Of a stretch of DNA of 8,262 nt, positions 6,324 to 8,262 are shown piece by piece. The stretch covers positions 1 to 8,262 of the forward strand of contig JAFDCT010000236.1 of the NCBI GenBank assembly GCA_019312695.1. Reading direction: 5' to 3'. The notes beneath the pieces are model-generated. The model worked only from the letters and a program-made list of their open reading frames with translations. It was not told the origin of the DNA and did no database searches. A program made the position numbers and the translations under genes. Origin of the DNA: Deltaproteobacteria bacterium (GTDB taxonomy: Bacteria > Desulfobacterota > Desulfobulbia > Desulfobulbales > BM004). The stretch's first letter is position 1; each line of letters begins with the position of its first letter.

Positions 6324-8262
6324 ATGAAATTCACCCTGAACTGGTTAAAAGAATATATTGATCTTGATCTGCCGGTCGAAGTCGTGGCAGACAAGCTGAC
6401 CATGCTTGGCCTCGAGGTGGATAACGTTGTGGAGTTGTACAGGGATCTGGAACCAGTTAAGGTTGCAAAGATTGTAGCTGTCAGGCCGCATCCTGATGCT
6501 GACCGTTTGACCCTGTGTGATGTTACTCTTGGTGATGAAAAATTCCAAGTGGTATGTGGTGCTCTTAATGCCAGGAGCGGCCTTTTAACACCAATTGCTT
6601 TGCCGGGAGTCATCCTAACTTCTGGAATGAAAGTGAAGAAGGCTGCAATACGCGGGCAGGAATCCTCGGGTATGCTGTGTTCTGAAAAAGATCTTGGTAT
6701 AAGTGAAGACCACAGTGGCATAATGGAACTGCCGGCATCTGCGAGGGCAGGCGAGTCACTACCTGAAGCACTTGCACTGCTGGATACCCTTATAGAGGTG
6801 GACCTTACGCCGAATCGTCCTGACTGTACCAGTGTCATTGGTATAGCTCGTGAGATCGCTGGATTTACCAACCAGAAATTACGCCAGCCTGTTAAAAATG
6901 ATGTGCCGGAATTAACCGGTGCCGGAGTTCCGTTTTCAGTTGAAGTACTTGATCCAGAAGATTGCCCCAGATATGCGGCAAGACTTTTAAAAAATGTTAC
7001 CATAGCCCCTTCACCATGGTGGCTGAGGCAAAGACTCCTTGCCGTTGGGCTTCGTCCCATCAATAATGTCGTTGATATAACCAATCTTGTCATGCTGGAG
7101 TATGGCCAGCCGTTGCATGCCTTTGATTTTCATAGACTGGGCGGCAGCAAGATTGTAGTACGCAGGGCCCGGGTCGGTGAAAATATCCTCACCCTGGACG
7201 GAGTAAAAAGGGAACTTGATCAGGAAATGCTTCTTATCTGTGATGCGGATAAACCAGTTGCGATTGCCGGGATCATGGGCGGAGAGAATTCAGAGGTTAT
7301 TGATACAACCAGGGATATCCTGCTTGAGAGCGCCTGTTTTAATCCTCTCAGTGTCAGGCGGACGGCCAAACATCTTAATCTAGGCACCGAGGCTTCATAT
7401 AGGTTTGAGCGGGGGGTTGACCCTGAGTTGGCTCCTAAAGCCATGGAAAGGGCTGTTCAGCTGCTGGTTGAGGTAACCGGAGCCGAAGCTGTTGAAAACG
7501 GCTTTGATTGTGTGGCAGGAGTTACCCCTCTGTTGACATTGAAACTGCGTGTCAGTCGCTGTAATGATCTTTTAGGTTTGCAGCTTGACGCCGGAGAAGT
7601 TGCCCGCTGCCTTGAAAGTATTGAGTTGGTGGTAAACCAGGAGGATGAAGATACATTGCTGGTAGCTCCGCCAAGTTTCCGCGTTGATCTGGAACGGGAG
7701 GTTGACCTGATAGAAGAGGTCGCCAGGCTCCAAGGCTATAATGAGATACCCACGACAATGCCGACTGTACCAATGAGTTTTCCGGAACAGCAAGAGAGGT
7801 TGCAGTTGCGGGGGGAACTGGCCGCAATGCTTGTTGCACAAGGATTTTTTGAAGCAGTTAATTACAGTTTTGTTGATGAAAATCATTTCGCACGGCTAAG
7901 ACTGGAAGAAAATGATCCTGCCCGGCAGGCAGTAACACTACTCAATCCTCTTTCCGAGGACCAGAAGATTATGAGAACCATGATGCTGCCGGGTTTACTG
8001 CAAAATATCTCCAGAAATACCAACCGGCAAAACAACGATATAAAACTCTTTGAGATCGGTAAAGTCTTTCATCCAGTAGCGGATGAACCGTTACCAGATG
8101 AGAACATGAGAGTTGCCGGCGTTATAAGTGGGTGCAGGTATCCCGGGGCATCTCTTCTGCATTTTGGCAATGCCCAGGTAGATATATACGATTGTAAAGG
8201 AATAGTGGAATCAATCATGGAACAGGTACGGCTTTCAAAAGCTGTAAACGCTTTTTTTCAAA
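6324..8262 (+). CDS. pheT: Phenylalanine--tRNA ligase beta subunit, C-terminus beyond window
   Basis: PheT pairs with PheS in the heterotetrameric synthetase, binding tRNA and hydrolysing Tyr-tRNA-Phe. I translated the frame by hand: 646 codons with no stop to the window edge, out of roughly 800. It starts MKFTLNWLKEYIDL, then shows the EMAP-like tRNA-binding fold (about 40-150, with VRPHPDADRLTLCDV and RGQESSGMLCSEKDLG). The B3/B4 editing domain holds EYGQPLHAFD (259-268) and GIMGGENSEV (316-325). FERGVDPE (361-368) follows, then the B5 domain and the degenerate class II-like core with PLSEDQKIMRTMMLPGLL and FEIGKVF. The anticodon-binding FDX-ACB domain is missing only because the window ends. 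An in-frame TAA at 6315-6317 makes ATG 6324 the first start; the ribosome site is weak. Confidence 0.98.
   Translation, partial: MKFTLNWLKEYIDLDLPVEVVADKLTMLGLEVDNVVELYRDLEPVKVAKIVAVRPHPDADRLTLCDVTLGDEKFQVVCGALNARSGLLTPIALPGVILTSGMKVKKAAIRGQESSGMLCSEKDLGISEDHSGIMELPASARAGESLPEALALLDTLIEVDLTPNRPDCTSVIGIAREIAGFTNQKLRQPVKNDVPELTGAGVPFSVEVLDPEDCPRYAARLLKNVTIAPSPWWLRQRLLAVGLRPINNVVDITNLVMLEYGQPLHAFDFHRLGGSKIVVRRARVGENILTLDGVKRELDQEMLLICDADKPVAIAGIMGGENSEVIDTTRDILLESACFNPLSVRRTAKHLNLGTEASYRFERGVDPELAPKAMERAVQLLVEVTGAEAVENGFDCVAGVTPLLTLKLRVSRCNDLLGLQLDAGEVARCLESIELVVNQEDEDTLLVAPPSFRVDLEREVDLIEEVARLQGYNEIPTTMPTVPMSFPEQQERLQLRGELAAMLVAQGFFEAVNYSFVDENHFARLRLEENDPARQAVTLLNPLSEDQKIMRTMMLPGLLQNISRNTNRQNNDIKLFEIGKVFHPVADEPLPDENMRVAGVISGCRYPGASLLHFGNAQVDIYDCKGIVESIMEQVRLSKAVNAFFQ

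Overview
The window is a bacterial housekeeping region with every gene on the + strand. It has two adjacent blocks. The first is the DNA-repair/replication trio dnaX (3' end only), ybaB/ebfC and recR (about 3-1421). The second is the translation cluster thrS-infC-rpmI-rplT-pheS-pheT (1829 to the window edge, pheT cut off). A tRNA-Val(GAC) gene lies between them. This gene order, the moderate GC content and the general character of the proteins suggest a Desulfobacterota/deltaproteobacterium-like organism. That is an impression without a database search. I see no mobile elements, CRISPR arrays or transferred genes.

Layout: 3-371 is the C-terminal end of the DNA polymerase III tau/gamma subunit. 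444-475 is a two-copy direct repeat in the gap before ybaB. 496-759 is a YbaB/EbfC nucleoid-associated protein. 819-1421 is RecR. 1566-1640 is tRNA-Val with an encoded CCA. 1641-1828 is a 188-base leader with two hairpins ahead of threonyl-tRNA synthetase (1829-3766). IF3 (3824-4369) begins at a rare ATT codon behind a strong Shine-Dalgarno. 4370-4644 is a 275-base, AT-rich, hairpin-bearing gap. L35, L20, PheS and 646 codons of PheT follow.

The main discovery candidate is in ybaB. The reading frame stops at TAG (757-759) after 87 codons, short for a family of about 100-110 residues. Without any frame shift the next codons read MRKLTGGINIPGIF and then TAA (802-804). That is the family's normal C-terminal tail, at the right distance to align without a gap. 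The TAG therefore looks like an internal codon, either decoded (pyrrolysine, a suppressor tRNA or a reassigned UAG) or a recent single-base mutation or sequencing error. All seven other complete stop codons in the window are TAA, which fits a genome where UAG is not a routine terminator but is weak evidence alone.

Functionally, the first block serves replication-linked repair: clamp loading, nucleoid binding and recombination mediation. The second makes two aminoacyl-tRNA synthetases, an initiation factor and two 50S proteins. In other bacteria this set is under autogenous control (ThrRS on thrS, IF3 through AUU, L20 on rpmI-rplT). Here the AUU start and the two long structured leaders sit at the three expected control points.
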